Shown in pieces: positions 15,298 to 28,865 of a stretch of 42,286 bases of DNA. The notes beneath the pieces were generated by a model, which saw only the letters and a program-made list of their open reading frames with translations, made no database searches and was not told the DNA's origin. Source of the stretch: an uncultured Prevotellaceae bacterium. Lineage in GTDB: Bacteria; Bacteroidota; Bacteroidia; Bacteroidales; Bacteroidaceae. Both the position numbers and the translations under genes were made by a program. Location of the stretch: NCBI GenBank assembly GCA_902774815.1, contig CACYJV010000029.1:1-42286 (forward strand), given 5' to 3'. How positions within the stretch are numbered: the stretch's first letter is position 1; the number at the start of each line of letters is the position of its first letter.

Positions 15298-16614
15298 ATG
15301 AAACAGAAACCGAATTTATCATTTTGGGCACTCTGGAACCTGTCATTTGGGTTCTTCGGCGTACAAATAGCCTATGCCCTGCAAAGTGGAAACATTTCAC
15401 GCATCTTCCGCACACTTGGTGCTGACCCTCACGACCTGAGCTACTTCTGGATTCTGCCACCGCTGATGGGCATGATCGTTCAACCCATTGTTGGAACGTT
15501 CAGCGACAAGACGTGGTGCCGCTTTGGCCGCCGTATTCCTTATTTGTTCATTGGTGCTGCCGTGGCTGTCGCCGTCATGTGCTTGCTTCCAAATGCCGGT
15601 TCGCTTGGTCTGGCCGTGTCGCAGGTCATGATGTTCGGCCTCGTCATGCTCATGTTGCTTGACACATCTATCAATATGGCCATGCAGCCATTTAAGATGC
15701 TTGTGGGCGACATGGTGAACGAAGAGCAGAAAGCCAAGGCCTACAGCATCCAGTCGTTCCTCTGTAACGCTGGCTCGGTAGTGGGATTCCTGTTCCCCTA
15801 CATCTTTGCAGCTGTGGGCATTGCCAACGTAGCTGCGCCAGGCGTTGTTCCGCCATCTGTGGTATGGTCGTTCTACATCGGTGCTACCATTCTCATTCTT
15901 TGCGTTATCTACACCACGTTGAAGGTGAAAGAATGGAATCCGAAAGAATACCGCGAGTATAATCCCGTCGCCGAAGACAAGGAAGACAAGGCTAACTGGT
16001 TTGTATTGCTGAAGAATGCTCCCGCCACATTCTGGAAAGTAGGTCTCGTGCAGTTCTTCTGTTGGGCAGCTCTGCTCTATATGTGGACCTATGTAGTTGA
16101 TGCCGTGGCCGAAACCGTATGGCAATCAACCGATTCTTCCAGTAAAGCCTATCAAGACGCAGGCGACTGGACGGGCGTTCTCTATGCTATTCAAGCCATG
16201 GGATCGGTCGTTTGGGCCACTATCCTGCCTCGTTTCAAGAACACCAAGATGGCTTACGCCGTGAGTCTTGTGTTGGGTGGCATTGGTTTTGCACTGATTC
16301 CCTTCGTACCTAACCAGTATGGACAAATCGTTCCGTTCCTGCTCATCGGCTGCGCTTGGGCTGCCATGCTCGCCATGCCGTTCACATTTGTCACCAATGC
16401 CCTGCAGGGTTACGGCCACATGGGTGCCTATTTGGGCCTTTTCAACTGTACCATTTGCCTGCCCCAGATCATTGCCGCAGTGTGTGGTGGATTCATCCTT
16501 CACATGGTAGGTGGCCATTCGGCTACCATGATGATCGTCTCAGGAGTGCTCTTGGTATGTGGTGCTGCCTGTGTAGGATTCATTAACGACAAGAAACGTA
16601 CCACGGAAGTATGA
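15298..16614 (+). CDS. MFS/GPH-type sugar transporter (maltose or maltodextrin)
   Basis: A 438-residue inner-membrane transporter with about 12 hydrophobic segments. The N-terminal FWALWNLSFGFFGVQIAYALQ and the loop GTFSDKTWCRFGRRIPYLFIG are typical of the SLC45/GPH-like sucrose/maltose transporter group. Substrate by context: maltose or short maltodextrins made in the periplasm by the GH97 and GH13 enzymes. It starts 19 nt after lacI, and its stop overlaps the ATG of the PAP2 gene by 4 nt (ATGA). Confidence 0.9.
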   Translation: MKQKPNLSFWALWNLSFGFFGVQIAYALQSGNISRIFRTLGADPHDLSYFWILPPLMGMIVQPIVGTFSDKTWCRFGRRIPYLFIGAAVAVAVMCLLPNAGSLGLAVSQVMMFGLVMLMLLDTSINMAMQPFKMLVGDMVNEEQKAKAYSIQSFLCNAGSVVGFLFPYIFAAVGIANVAAPGVVPPSVVWSFYIGATILILCVIYTTLKVKEWNPKEYREYNPVAEDKEDKANWFVLLKNAPATFWKVGLVQFFCWAALLYMWTYVVDAVAETVWQSTDSSSKAYQDAGDWTGVLYAIQAMGSVVWATILPRFKNTKMAYAVSLVLGGIGFALIPFVPNQYGQIVPFLLIGCAWAAMLAMPFTFVTNALQGYGHMGAYLGLFNCTICLPQIIAAVCGGFILHMVGGHSATMMIVSGVLLVCGAACVGFINDKKRTTEV

Positions 16615-17186
16615 GAAACCGACTGGTTATCATACTGATAGCCTTCCTGCCACTATTGGCTTGTGCCCAAGAGACGGACCGTCCATCACCGCGTTCCGAC
16701 AGAGTCGACGATGTGATTCGCTTCGTCCCTGTGGCATCCGTCTTTGCCTTGAAGGCATGTGGCGTTGAAGGAGCCTCTTCATGGAAGCGACTCATCGTGA
16801 ACACAGCAGCCAGTTATGTACTGGCTGCGGGTACAACGTGGGGACTGAAACACGCTATTCATGAGCGGCGTCCGGATTACAGCGACACACATTCCATGCC
16901 TTCAGGTCATGCAATGGTTGCCTTTGCGGGCGCACATATATTAAATAAGGAGTATGGCCGACGTTCCATCTGGTACAGCATAGCCGGTTACAGTGTTGCC
17001 ACCGCAGTTTCTGTCAACCGTGTTTGCCGCGATCGTCACCATTGGTACGACGTATGTGCAGGTGCTGCCATTGGTATTCTCGGTACAGAGGCAGGCTATT
17101 GGTTAGGCGACAAGATTACAGGTGAACATTCGCGCTACGCTGTTGCTGTAGGACCTCAGTCAGTATCGCTTTCCATTGTGTTTTGA
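16611..17186 (+). CDS. PAP2-superfamily phosphatase
   Basis: A 191-residue protein with a hydrophobic N-terminal segment (1-19, with a possible LLAC lipobox) and the PAP2 motifs in order. K80-x6-R87-P88 is followed by PSGH (97-100). The third motif has Arg137, His143 and Asp147, with Asn in place of the usual Ser before the Arg. Family members dephosphorylate lipid pyrophosphates, phosphatidic acid or small phosphates on the outer side of the inner membrane. The ATGA overlap with the transporter implies translational coupling, and a strong terminator follows. Why a phosphatase sits in a maltose operon is unknown; substrate not inferable. Confidence 0.9.
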   Translation: MRNRLVIILIAFLPLLACAQETDRPSPRSDRVDDVIRFVPVASVFALKACGVEGASSWKRLIVNTAASYVLAAGTTWGLKHAIHERRPDYSDTHSMPSGHAMVAFAGAHILNKEYGRRSIWYSIAGYSVATAVSVNRVCRDRHHWYDVCAGAAIGILGTEAGYWLGDKITGEHSRYAVAVGPQSVSLSIVF

Positions 17187-17206
17187 TTAGCTTATTATTC
17201 CCTAAC

Positions 17207-17244
17207 AAAAAAGCCATTGATATTCTCGTATCAATGGCTTTTTT
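17207..17244. terminator. Bidirectional intrinsic terminator after the lacI operon
   Basis: A perfect 16-bp stem (17207-17222 with 17229-17244) with a 6-nt loop. The core GCCATTGATA pairs with TATCAATGGC and is flanked by A6 and T6. It separates the lacI-transporter-PAP2 operon from the malQ promoter. Confidence 0.93.
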
Positions 17245-17285
17245 GTCATGAAGAACGATGAATGATGAGGTAAATCGGTTGGACA

Positions 17286-17304
17286 AATGCAAACGTTTGC
17301 GCAT
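17286..17304. promoter_or_regulatory. LacI-family operator upstream of malQ
   Basis: The exact reverse complement of the 19-bp operator at 14141-14159, containing GCAAACGTTTGC (17289-17300). Its centre is about 65 bp upstream of the malQ -7 box, a position suited to activation. Confidence 0.85.
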
Positions 17305-17356
17305 ATAAATTGGAAATTTAATAACAACCCTTCGCACACCTTATATAAATAATTAC

Positions 17357-17364
17357 TACCTTTG
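17357..17364 (+). promoter_or_regulatory. -7 box of the malQ operon promoter
   Basis: TACCTTTG fits TAnnTTTG, 25 nt before the malQ ATG. No TTTG lies at -33 spacing, again consistent with dependence on the upstream operator-bound regulator. Confidence 0.65.
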
Positions 17365-17389
17365 AGGCTGTAATTAAAAACCGAAGTCT

Positions 17390-22214
<4,825 letters not shown>

Positions 22215-22253
22215 TCGCAAACGCTGCAGCAGCGTTCTCATCAACAAGAAAAC

Positions 22254-24182
22254 ATGAAGAAGATTGCAATGCTCGGTATCGCAGCTTTTTTGATGGGTTG
22301 CAACCCTCCGAAGCAGGAGGAAGGATTCTGCTTCGACGAGATGAAGTATTCTCCCTCGGAGACAGTTTTCAAACTCTTCGCGCCGACTGACGCTGAGTGC
22401 TATGTGAAAGTGGGTAGCGACAGCATCGCCATGACACTCGAAGACAGCATCTGGACTGCCACCATGCCTGGCGACTTGAAAGGCAAGGAGTACGTCTTCG
22501 TGGTCAACGGGCAAGCCTCTCCCGGTGTGTTCGCCAAGGCAGTGGGCGTGAATGGTAAGTGTGGCGTGATTCTCGACCTGAAGGAAACCAATCCTGAGGG
22601 TTGGGAAAAGGACCAACGGCCGGTCGTGAAATCACCTGCCGACCTCGTCATCTATGAGATGCACCACCGCGATTTCTCCATCGACGCCTCGTCGGGATTG
22701 GAAAACAAAGGAAAATTCCTGGCACTTACTGAGCCTAAAGCTATCAATCACCTGAAGGAACTCGGTGTGAATGCCATCCATATCCTGCCCTCCTACGACT
22801 TCGGATCAGTGGATGAGACACGCCTGCAGGACAACAAGTACAACTGGGGCTATGACCCGGTGAACTACAACGTGCCCGAAGGTTCCTACAGCACGGACCC
22901 TTACAACCCTGTCAGCCGCATCCGCGAGTTCAAACAGATGGTACTGGCCCTGCACAAAGCTGGCATCCGCGTCATCCTCGATGTGGTTTACAACCACACA
23001 TACGACATCGATCATTCGAATTTCCAGAAGACTTTCCCCGACTACTATTACCGTAAAGCCGAGGATGGAACCTACTCCAACGGCTCTGGTTGCGGCAATG
23101 AGACTGCTTCGGAGCGTCCGATGATGCGCCGATTCATGTTGGAGAGCGTGAAATACTGGATCAACGAGTACCACATCGATGGCTTCCGCTTTGACCTGAT
23201 GGGTGTTCACGACATCGAAACGATGAACCTCATACGCGACGAAGTGAACAAAATCGACCCCACCATATTTATATATGGCGAGGGATGGAGTGCCGGACAA
23301 TGTGCCTATCCGCAGGAGAAACTCGCCATGAAGGCCCATGTGAAGCAGTTGCATGGCATTGCTGCCTTCAGCGATGAGATTCGCGATGCCCTGCGCGGTC
23401 CGTTCTCCGACGACACGAAGGGCGCTTTCCTCGCCGGCATACCCGGTGAGGAGGAGAGTCTGAAGTTCGGCATTGTCGGTGGCATTGCCCATCCGCAGGT
23501 AGACATGTCGAAGGTGAACTACTCGAAGGAGCCTTGGGCTAACGAACCGACACAGATGATTTCGTATGTCAGCTGTCACGACGACATGTGTCTGGTCGAC
23601 CGCCTGAAGACTTCCATCCCTGGCATTCAGACCGATGAGCTTATGGCACTCGATCTGCTGGCCCAGACAGCCGTTTTCACCTCGCAGGGTGTTCCTTTCA
23701 TGCTGAGCGGTGAAGAAATGATGCGCGACAAGAAGGGCGTGCACAACTCTTTTGAGTCGCCCGACTCCATTAACCACCTCGACTGGCAAAACCTGCAGCG
23801 CTATCCGAAGGTTTTTGAGTACTACAAGCACCTCATCGCCCTGCGAAAGAACCATCCCGCCTTCCGACTGGGCAAGGCTGAGCTGGTGAAGAAGCATCTT
23901 GAGTTCCTTGACCTGAGAAGTTCAGGAGGCCAGAAAGTCGAAAGTTCGGACAATACTCCCTGCCTTGTGGGCTTCATCCTGAAGAATCATGCCGGTGGCG
24001 ATGCCTGGAAGGACATCATCGTCATCCTCAATGCCAACCGCGAACCCCAAACCGTCTCGATTCCTGATGGGAAATACACCGTCGTTTGCTGCGATGGCCA
24101 GATCAACGAGGGCGGTCTTGGTGAAATACAGGGCGACAAAGTGGTTGTAGATCCGCAGTCTGCCCTGATCATACACAATTAA
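22254..24182 (+). CDS. pulA: Type I pullulanase-like debranching enzyme (GH13), lipoprotein
   Basis: A 642-residue predicted lipoprotein (lipobox FLMG-C16) that hydrolyses alpha-1,6 branches in pullulan and limit dextrins. A CBM48-like N-terminal domain (about 25-110) precedes the barrel. It carries the pullulanase signature YNWGYDP, nucleophile Asp314 (GFRFDL), acid Glu343 (IYGEGW) and Asp443 (SCHDD). Residues after the lipid cysteine (NPPKQ) lack the acidic surface-export pattern, so a periplasm-facing anchor is likelier (inference). It starts 39 nt after susB; a small hairpin (22220-22226 with 22230-22236) lies in the gap. Confidence 0.9.
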   Translation: MKKIAMLGIAAFLMGCNPPKQEEGFCFDEMKYSPSETVFKLFAPTDAECYVKVGSDSIAMTLEDSIWTATMPGDLKGKEYVFVVNGQASPGVFAKAVGVNGKCGVILDLKETNPEGWEKDQRPVVKSPADLVIYEMHHRDFSIDASSGLENKGKFLALTEPKAINHLKELGVNAIHILPSYDFGSVDETRLQDNKYNWGYDPVNYNVPEGSYSTDPYNPVSRIREFKQMVLALHKAGIRVILDVVYNHTYDIDHSNFQKTFPDYYYRKAEDGTYSNGSGCGNETASERPMMRRFMLESVKYWINEYHIDGFRFDLMGVHDIETMNLIRDEVNKIDPTIFIYGEGWSAGQCAYPQEKLAMKAHVKQLHGIAAFSDEIRDALRGPFSDDTKGAFLAGIPGEEESLKFGIVGGIAHPQVDMSKVNYSKEPWANEPTQMISYVSCHDDMCLVDRLKTSIPGIQTDELMALDLLAQTAVFTSQGVPFMLSGEEMMRDKKGVHNSFESPDSINHLDWQNLQRYPKVFEYYKHLIALRKNHPAFRLGKAELVKKHLEFLDLRSSGGQKVESSDNTPCLVGFILKNHAGGDAWKDIIVILNANREPQTVSIPDGKYTVVCCDGQINEGGLGEIQGDKVVVDPQSALIIHN

Positions 24183-24210
24183 CACGTCGGGAAAACCAAA
24201 CAAAAACAAT

Positions 24211-26196
24211 ATGAAAAAGAGTAAACTGTTTATGGCCATCACCGCCCTTTGCAGCCTGATGACCTCCTGCAACAACGGTGCAAAGGACGCTAAGATGCTC
24301 AGCCAGCTGACTGAGAGCGACGTTCAGATTTCGCGCATCGACCCAACCGACTGGTATGTGGGCATGAAAGGCCCCTCGCTGCAACTCATGGTCTACGGAC
24401 AAGGCATCCGCGAGGCTGAGGTAAAGGTCAGCGGAGCCAAACTTGACTCCGTCGTACGCCTCGATTCGCCTAACTATCTGCTTGTCTATCTGAACGTGAA
24501 GGGCTGCAAGGCAGGTACGTTACCACTGACTTTCAAGCTCGGAGACAAGAAGACAACCGTTGCCTACCAGCTGAAAGAGCGCGAAAAGGCAGGCGACGAG
24601 CGCATGGGATTCACAAATGCCGACGTGCTGTACATGCTCATGCCCGACCGTTTCGCTCAGGGCGAAAACCACCCCGCACAGATTGAAGGCATGAATACCT
24701 ATCGCGAGGACCGCTCGCAGCCATCGTTGCGCCACGGAGGTGACCTCGAAGGCATCCGCCAACACCTCGATTACTTCAACGAACTCGGTGTTACAGCCCT
24801 TTGGTTTACGCCTGTCTTGGAGAACAACTCACCCGACACCGGCAACGGTTTCAGCACTTACCATGGCTATGCGACTACCGACTACTATCGCGTAGACCCG
24901 CGTTTCGGCACCAATGAGCAGTATCGATCGCTCATCGCCGATGCCCATAAGAAAGGTCTGAAGGTGGTTATGGACATGATTTTCAACCATTGCGGCTTCG
25001 AACATCCGTGGGTGAAGGACCTGCCTTCGAAGGATTGGCTGAACACACCCGAATGGTTGTCAGAGAAACAGAGTGGTCGCGACCCGATGACCGGCTTCAC
25101 GGCCAATGCCGATGGCTCAGAACCCGCCAAGAGCGCTTACCTGCAGACCAGCTACAAGCTCACTCCGGTGATGGATCCCTATGCTTCGGAAGTGGACAAG
25201 CGCGAGACCACCGACGGTTGGTTTGTGCCTTCCATGCCCGACCTCAACCAGAAGAACCCGCACGTGATGAAGTATCTCATCCAGAACAGCATCTGGTGGA
25301 TTGAGACTGTGGGCATCGATGGAATCCGAATGGACACCTATCCTTATGCCGACCGCCAGGGTATGGCCGAATGGATGCGCGTGCTCGACGAGGAATACCC
25401 CAACTTCAACACCGTAGGCGAGACATGGGTGACCGAGCCGGCATACACCGCCGCATGGCAGAAGGATTCGAAGCTCTCCGAAGAGAACTCCTATCTGAAA
25501 ACCGTCATGGACTTCGCGTTCTTCGATCGGCTCAATCAGGCCAAGCACGAGGAGACCGATGGCTGGTGGAACGGCTATAACCGCATCTATAACTCACTCG
25601 TCTACGACTATCTCTACGTGAATCCGTCGAACGTCATGGCATTCATCGAGAACCACGACACCGACCGTTTCCTTGGCAACGGACAGGATTCGCTCATGCT
25701 AAAGCAAGCGCTGGCCCTGCTGCTGACCATGAACCGCACGCCACAGCTGTACTATGGCACTGAGGTGCTGATGAACGGTACAAAGGAAGTGACCGACGGC
25801 AACGTGCGAAAGGACTTCCCTGGCGGCTTCCCCGGCGACACTCACAACTGCTTTACCGCCGAAGGACGCACGCCGGCCGAACAATCGATGTTCACATGGC
25901 TCAGCAACCTGCTGCATTGGCGCAATGGCAACGAGACCATCGTACGCGGTTACCAGACTCAGTTCTGTCCTTGGAAGGGCGTATACGTGGTCACCCGTCG
26001 CTGGCATCGCAACACTGTGATGACCATTCTCAACGGAACATCGCAGCCAGCCGTGCTCGAAGTTGAGCGTTACAAGGAGCTTTTCGACGTGGATCAGCGC
26101 CAACGCGAGGCTGTTGACGTCATCAGCGGCCAGAAGTACGACCTCACTAACGACCTGCAACTTACACCCCGCCAGACGCTGGTGCTTGAGTTCTAA
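24211..26196 (+). CDS. susA: SusA-like neopullulanase / cyclomaltodextrinase (GH13)
   Basis: A 661-residue GH13 enzyme acting on maltodextrins, cyclodextrins or pullulan. The N-terminal Ig-like domain of the cyclomaltodextrinase type (about 28-125, IDPTDWYVGMKGPSLQLMVYG) precedes the barrel. Catalytic residues are Asp375 (GIRMD), Glu404 (VGETWV) and Asp483 (ENHDTDR). The C-terminal domain resembles the Cyc-maltodext_C family. A lipobox (LMTS-C20) predicts lipidation, whereas B. thetaiotaomicron SusA is described as a soluble periplasmic protein. Last gene of the operon, 28 nt after pulA, followed by a 22-bp hairpin. Confidence 0.92.
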   Translation: MKKSKLFMAITALCSLMTSCNNGAKDAKMLSQLTESDVQISRIDPTDWYVGMKGPSLQLMVYGQGIREAEVKVSGAKLDSVVRLDSPNYLLVYLNVKGCKAGTLPLTFKLGDKKTTVAYQLKEREKAGDERMGFTNADVLYMLMPDRFAQGENHPAQIEGMNTYREDRSQPSLRHGGDLEGIRQHLDYFNELGVTALWFTPVLENNSPDTGNGFSTYHGYATTDYYRVDPRFGTNEQYRSLIADAHKKGLKVVMDMIFNHCGFEHPWVKDLPSKDWLNTPEWLSEKQSGRDPMTGFTANADGSEPAKSAYLQTSYKLTPVMDPYASEVDKRETTDGWFVPSMPDLNQKNPHVMKYLIQNSIWWIETVGIDGIRMDTYPYADRQGMAEWMRVLDEEYPNFNTVGETWVTEPAYTAAWQKDSKLSEENSYLKTVMDFAFFDRLNQAKHEETDGWWNGYNRIYNSLVYDYLYVNPSNVMAFIENHDTDRFLGNGQDSLMLKQALALLLTMNRTPQLYYGTEVLMNGTKEVTDGNVRKDFPGGFPGDTHNCFTAEGRTPAEQSMFTWLSNLLHWRNGNETIVRGYQTQFCPWKGVYVVTRRWHRNTVMTILNGTSQPAVLEVERYKELFDVDQRQREAVDVISGQKYDLTNDLQLTPRQTLVLEF

Positions 26197-26217
26197 GACG
26201 TGTCGCGACCTTATCTA

Positions 26218-26263
26218 ACTAGTAACGCACTGCTTTAGCTCGCTAAAGCAGTGCGTTACTAGT
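26218..26263. terminator. Perfect 22-bp hairpin between convergent susA and GH43 genes
   Basis: Left arm 26218-26239 and right arm 26242-26263 are perfectly complementary with only TC between them. There is no T-run, so classic intrinsic termination is uncertain; it could block readthrough or protect 3' ends. It is followed by two AAAAGCTATGC copies (26266-26276 and 26288-26298), which link it to the repeat family at 39228-39430. Confidence 0.65.
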
Positions 26264-26308
26264 ATAAAAGCTATGCATTAGAGGTGCAAAAGCTATGCCT
26301 TTAATGAG

Positions 26309-27391
26309 CTAACGCAGCACGGGCCATCCGTCCTTGGTCCACTCCACCTCGCGTTGAATGAGAATGGCCTGCCCATGGTGGCGCGTGCTGTAGCCATGGC
26401 ATATAAATAAGGTACGCGGGCGAAGGTTCAGGAGTGTCGTAGGCAGGTCGTAGACGGCGCAATGACCAGCTGCCTCGAAGTCCTTCTTATCGCCTTCGAT
26501 GACCAGCGTGCCGCCACCTTCAGTCATTTTCTTTCCGTTGCGGTCGCGATAGGGTCCTTCCACCTTCCGGCTGCGCCCCACGACGACGTTGTAGCTGCTC
26601 TTCTCGCCGCGACAACAGTAGTCCCAACTCACAAAAAGATAGTACCACCCATCGCGCTTGTAGATGAATGGTGCCTCGATGGCATTCACACCGGCATACT
26701 TCGACGTGGGATTGACCAGTCCGACGGGAGCTGTCTTGTAACGACGGGCTATCGTTACGGGCTTCGCACCTACTGCTGCATGCATCGTCGTATCGAGACG
26801 CAGCAGCTGAATGCCATCCCAGAACGAGCCATACACGAGCCATGGCATGTCGTTGTCGTCGATGACGAAACAGGGATCGATGGCGTTCCAGTCGTCGCGC
26901 AGGCTCTTTTCGGCCTTTGGCTCAGGCGAATTGCTGGCCACGATGCATCCAAGGTCGGCCCAATCAGGGCGTGAGAGTGTCGGCGAACTCATCAGTCCGA
27001 TGGCCGAAGTGTTCTTTCCAAAGGTCGAACAGCTATACGCCAGCCACCAACGACCATGCCAACGGATGATGTCGGGTGCCCAGACATGGTCCTGAAATCC
27101 TGGTACAGCCGCGTGAGTCCACTCGGGTACCTCGCGCATGACACCGGCCGGCCAGACGTTCCACGTGCGGCGGTCGTCGGAAGTCATCATTTGTAACCCA
27201 CGACCTGTACTGAACACGTAGTAAGTACCATTCTCATAGGCCATTACGGGATCATGCACCATCGCTGTATCAGTCTTGAACGGGCGCATCATGCGACGTC
27301 TCTGTTGGGCGTCGGCCTGCTGACTGACAACGGCAAAGGTCACCGTTAGCAGCAGGAAGAGTTGTAGTTGGAATTGTTTGGTTGGTTTCAT
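26309..27391 (-). CDS. GH43 family glycosidase, probable endo-arabinanase or arabinosidase
   Basis: A 360-residue secreted enzyme with a signal peptide (about 1-28). The five-bladed propeller of GH43 shows its three acidic residues: Asp47 (VHDPVM, base), Asp172 (NAIDP, pKa modulator) and Glu239 (AIEAPF, acid). WAPDIIRWHGRWWLAYS and SWDYCCRG resemble endo-1,5-alpha-L-arabinanases. It is alone as a glycosidase here, downstream of the chromate transporter genes on the same strand (76-nt gap), and may be transcribed separately. Substrate is by family inference. Confidence 0.87.
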   Translation of the reverse strand: MKPTKQFQLQLFLLLTVTFAVVSQQADAQQRRRMMRPFKTDTAMVHDPVMAYENGTYYVFSTGRGLQMMTSDDRRTWNVWPAGVMREVPEWTHAAVPGFQDHVWAPDIIRWHGRWWLAYSCSTFGKNTSAIGLMSSPTLSRPDWADLGCIVASNSPEPKAEKSLRDDWNAIDPCFVIDDNDMPWLVYGSFWDGIQLLRLDTTMHAAVGAKPVTIARRYKTAPVGLVNPTSKYAGVNAIEAPFIYKRDGWYYLFVSWDYCCRGEKSSYNVVVGRSRKVEGPYRDRNGKKMTEGGGTLVIEGDKKDFEAAGHCAVYDLPTTLLNLRPRTLFICHGYSTRHHGQAILIQREVEWTKDGWPVLR

Positions 27392-27467
27392 CAGTCTATT
27401 TTAGTTGATAGTTGAAAACTTAATACGACAGCATCAGAGCATCAAACACACCCCTTTGCGGATGCAA

Positions 27468-28043
27468 TCAGTAGAGAAGGAGGAGTCCGGCAAAGGCTGC
27501 CAGGCAAATCATCTTGATGGGATTGATTTTCACGTACTTCGTTCCGACGAACGTTGCCACAAAGAGAGCGATGCTAATCCAGAACTGCCAGGGATTATCG
27601 GTCAGCGACGAGAAGTTCTCGGCATTCATCAGCAACAGCGTAGCGGCAGCGAGCAAGCCCACAACCACGGGTCGCAGGGCCATGAACACATTCTGAACGG
27701 CAGTCGTATTCATATACTTCATGAAGAGTTTGCTGATCAATATCATCAGGATGAGCGAGGGTAGCACCAGCGCAAAGGTCGCCGTGAACGAGCCGAGCAC
27801 CGCCATCCATCCATTGAAGCCTGCATTATGAACGGCCGTATAGCCACAATAGGTGGCCGAGTTGATGCCGATAGGACCAGGCGTCATCTGCGAAATGGCC
27901 ACGATGTTGGTGAATTCAGCCGACGTCAGCCATTGATGGTGAACCACGGTCTCGGTCTGAATGAGCGAAAGCATGCCGTAGCCGCCACCGAACCCGAAGA
28001 GTCCGATCTCGAAAAACGTGATGAACAGGTAAAGATATATCAT
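27468..28043 (-). CDS. Chromate transporter family protein, half-size (second of pair)
   Basis: A 191-residue membrane protein of the CHR family. The N-terminal signature FFEIGLFGFGGGYGMLSLIQ is followed by TSAEFTNIVAISQMTPGPIGINSATYCGY and several hydrophobic segments. Short CHR proteins work in pairs. They are annotated as chromate/sulfate transporters, though the physiological substrate in gut anaerobes is unclear. It lies 191 nt downstream of its partner; the gap contains a simple tandem repeat. Confidence 0.92.
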   Translation of the reverse strand: MIYLYLFITFFEIGLFGFGGGYGMLSLIQTETVVHHQWLTSAEFTNIVAISQMTPGPIGINSATYCGYTAVHNAGFNGWMAVLGSFTATFALVLPSLILMILISKLFMKYMNTTAVQNVFMALRPVVVGLLAAATLLLMNAENFSSLTDNPWQFWISIALFVATFVGTKYVKINPIKMICLAAFAGLLLLY

Positions 28044-28154
28044 CTTGATTTACAATTTACGGATTTACGATTTACGATTTTGTCGCTCGGTCCGCAGGAA
28101 CGCTTTCATAACGCAGTGGAGAAAGAACCACGGATGACACGGATGGTAATCATA

Positions 28155-28243
28155 ATTATCAACTATCAATTGTCAATTATCAACTATCAATTGTCAATTA
28201 TCAATTATAACTGTCAATTATCAACTGTCAACTATCAACTATC
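28155..28243. repeat. AT-rich tandem repeat between the two chromate transporter genes
   Basis: About 89 bp built from units such as TTATCAACTATCAATTGTCAA (20-bp period, at least two near-perfect copies, then decaying shorter ones). A related short array with TTTACGATTT units lies at 28049-28078. There are no spacers of constant length and unique sequence, so it is not a CRISPR. A related fragment (TAGTTGATAGTTGAAAAC) lies at 27402-27419, upstream of the GH43 gene. Confidence 0.8.
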
Positions 28244-28780
28244 ATTCTCCGTCGGGCTGATGAACTGGCCATAGAGGTAGCCAATAAGGGCGGCGGCAAT
28301 GATGATGAACACGGGATTGACGCCCAACAGCCAGATGAGAAGTGCCGTAATAATGGGAATCCAGCATGTGGCGAGGGTGATATGGGCCGACTTTGCCAGG
28401 TTGAACGTTGGCACAGCGATAAGTGCTACCACCGCAGGACGGATGCCCCGGAACATGGCTGCCACCCAAGGCACGTCCATAAAACGATGGAAAAACATAG
28501 CGATGAGCAGGATAATCAGGAACGACGGCAGTGCCGCACCTATGGCAGCGACGACGGCTCCCACCTCGCGACGCAGCTTAAAGCCGATGAATGTCGAGAT
28601 GTTAATGGCGAAAACACCAGGACAACTCTGCGCGATGGCAATGAGATCGATAAACTCTTCGCGCGAAATCCATTGGTGCTTGTCCACCACTTCCGTCTCT
28701 ATCATCGGTATCATGGCATAGCCTCCACCAAAAGTGAAGGCGCCAATCTTGCTGAAAGTCTTGAATAATTCTATGAGCAT
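28235..28780 (-). CDS. Chromate transporter family protein, half-size (first of pair)
   Basis: A 181-residue CHR-family membrane protein with the same layout as its neighbour: FSKIGAFTFGGGYAMIPMIE near the start, then REEFIDLIAIAQSCPGVFAINISTFIGFKL, and about five hydrophobic segments. It is likely paired with the downstream copy. It follows purL by 85 nt on the same strand. The C-terminal end overlaps the beginning of the tandem repeat region by a few bases. Confidence 0.92.
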   Translation of the reverse strand: MLIELFKTFSKIGAFTFGGGYAMIPMIETEVVDKHQWISREEFIDLIAIAQSCPGVFAINISTFIGFKLRREVGAVVAAIGAALPSFLIILLIAMFFHRFMDVPWVAAMFRGIRPAVVALIAVPTFNLAKSAHITLATCWIPIITALLIWLLGVNPVFIIIAAALIGYLYGQFISPTENDS

Positions 28781-28865
28781 GGCCTTGCCACCGCGTAATT
28801 TGCTATCTCTTGCGGGCAGACACGAGGTTTACCCTGCTTAACCTTTTAACAATTTACCTTTTTTA

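Noticed and set aside
22806-23897. A 363-codon minus-strand open frame
   Set aside because: Antisense to the pullulanase gene, whose catalytic motifs are clear. No family features in the antisense product.
28155-28243. Possible CRISPR array
   Set aside because: Units are short, contiguous and decaying, with no unique spacers and no cas genes nearby.
27468-28780. Chromate transporter broken by a frameshift
   Set aside because: The two halves are each complete short-form CHR proteins with their own start signature, and a 191-bp spacer separates them; paired half-size genes are normal.
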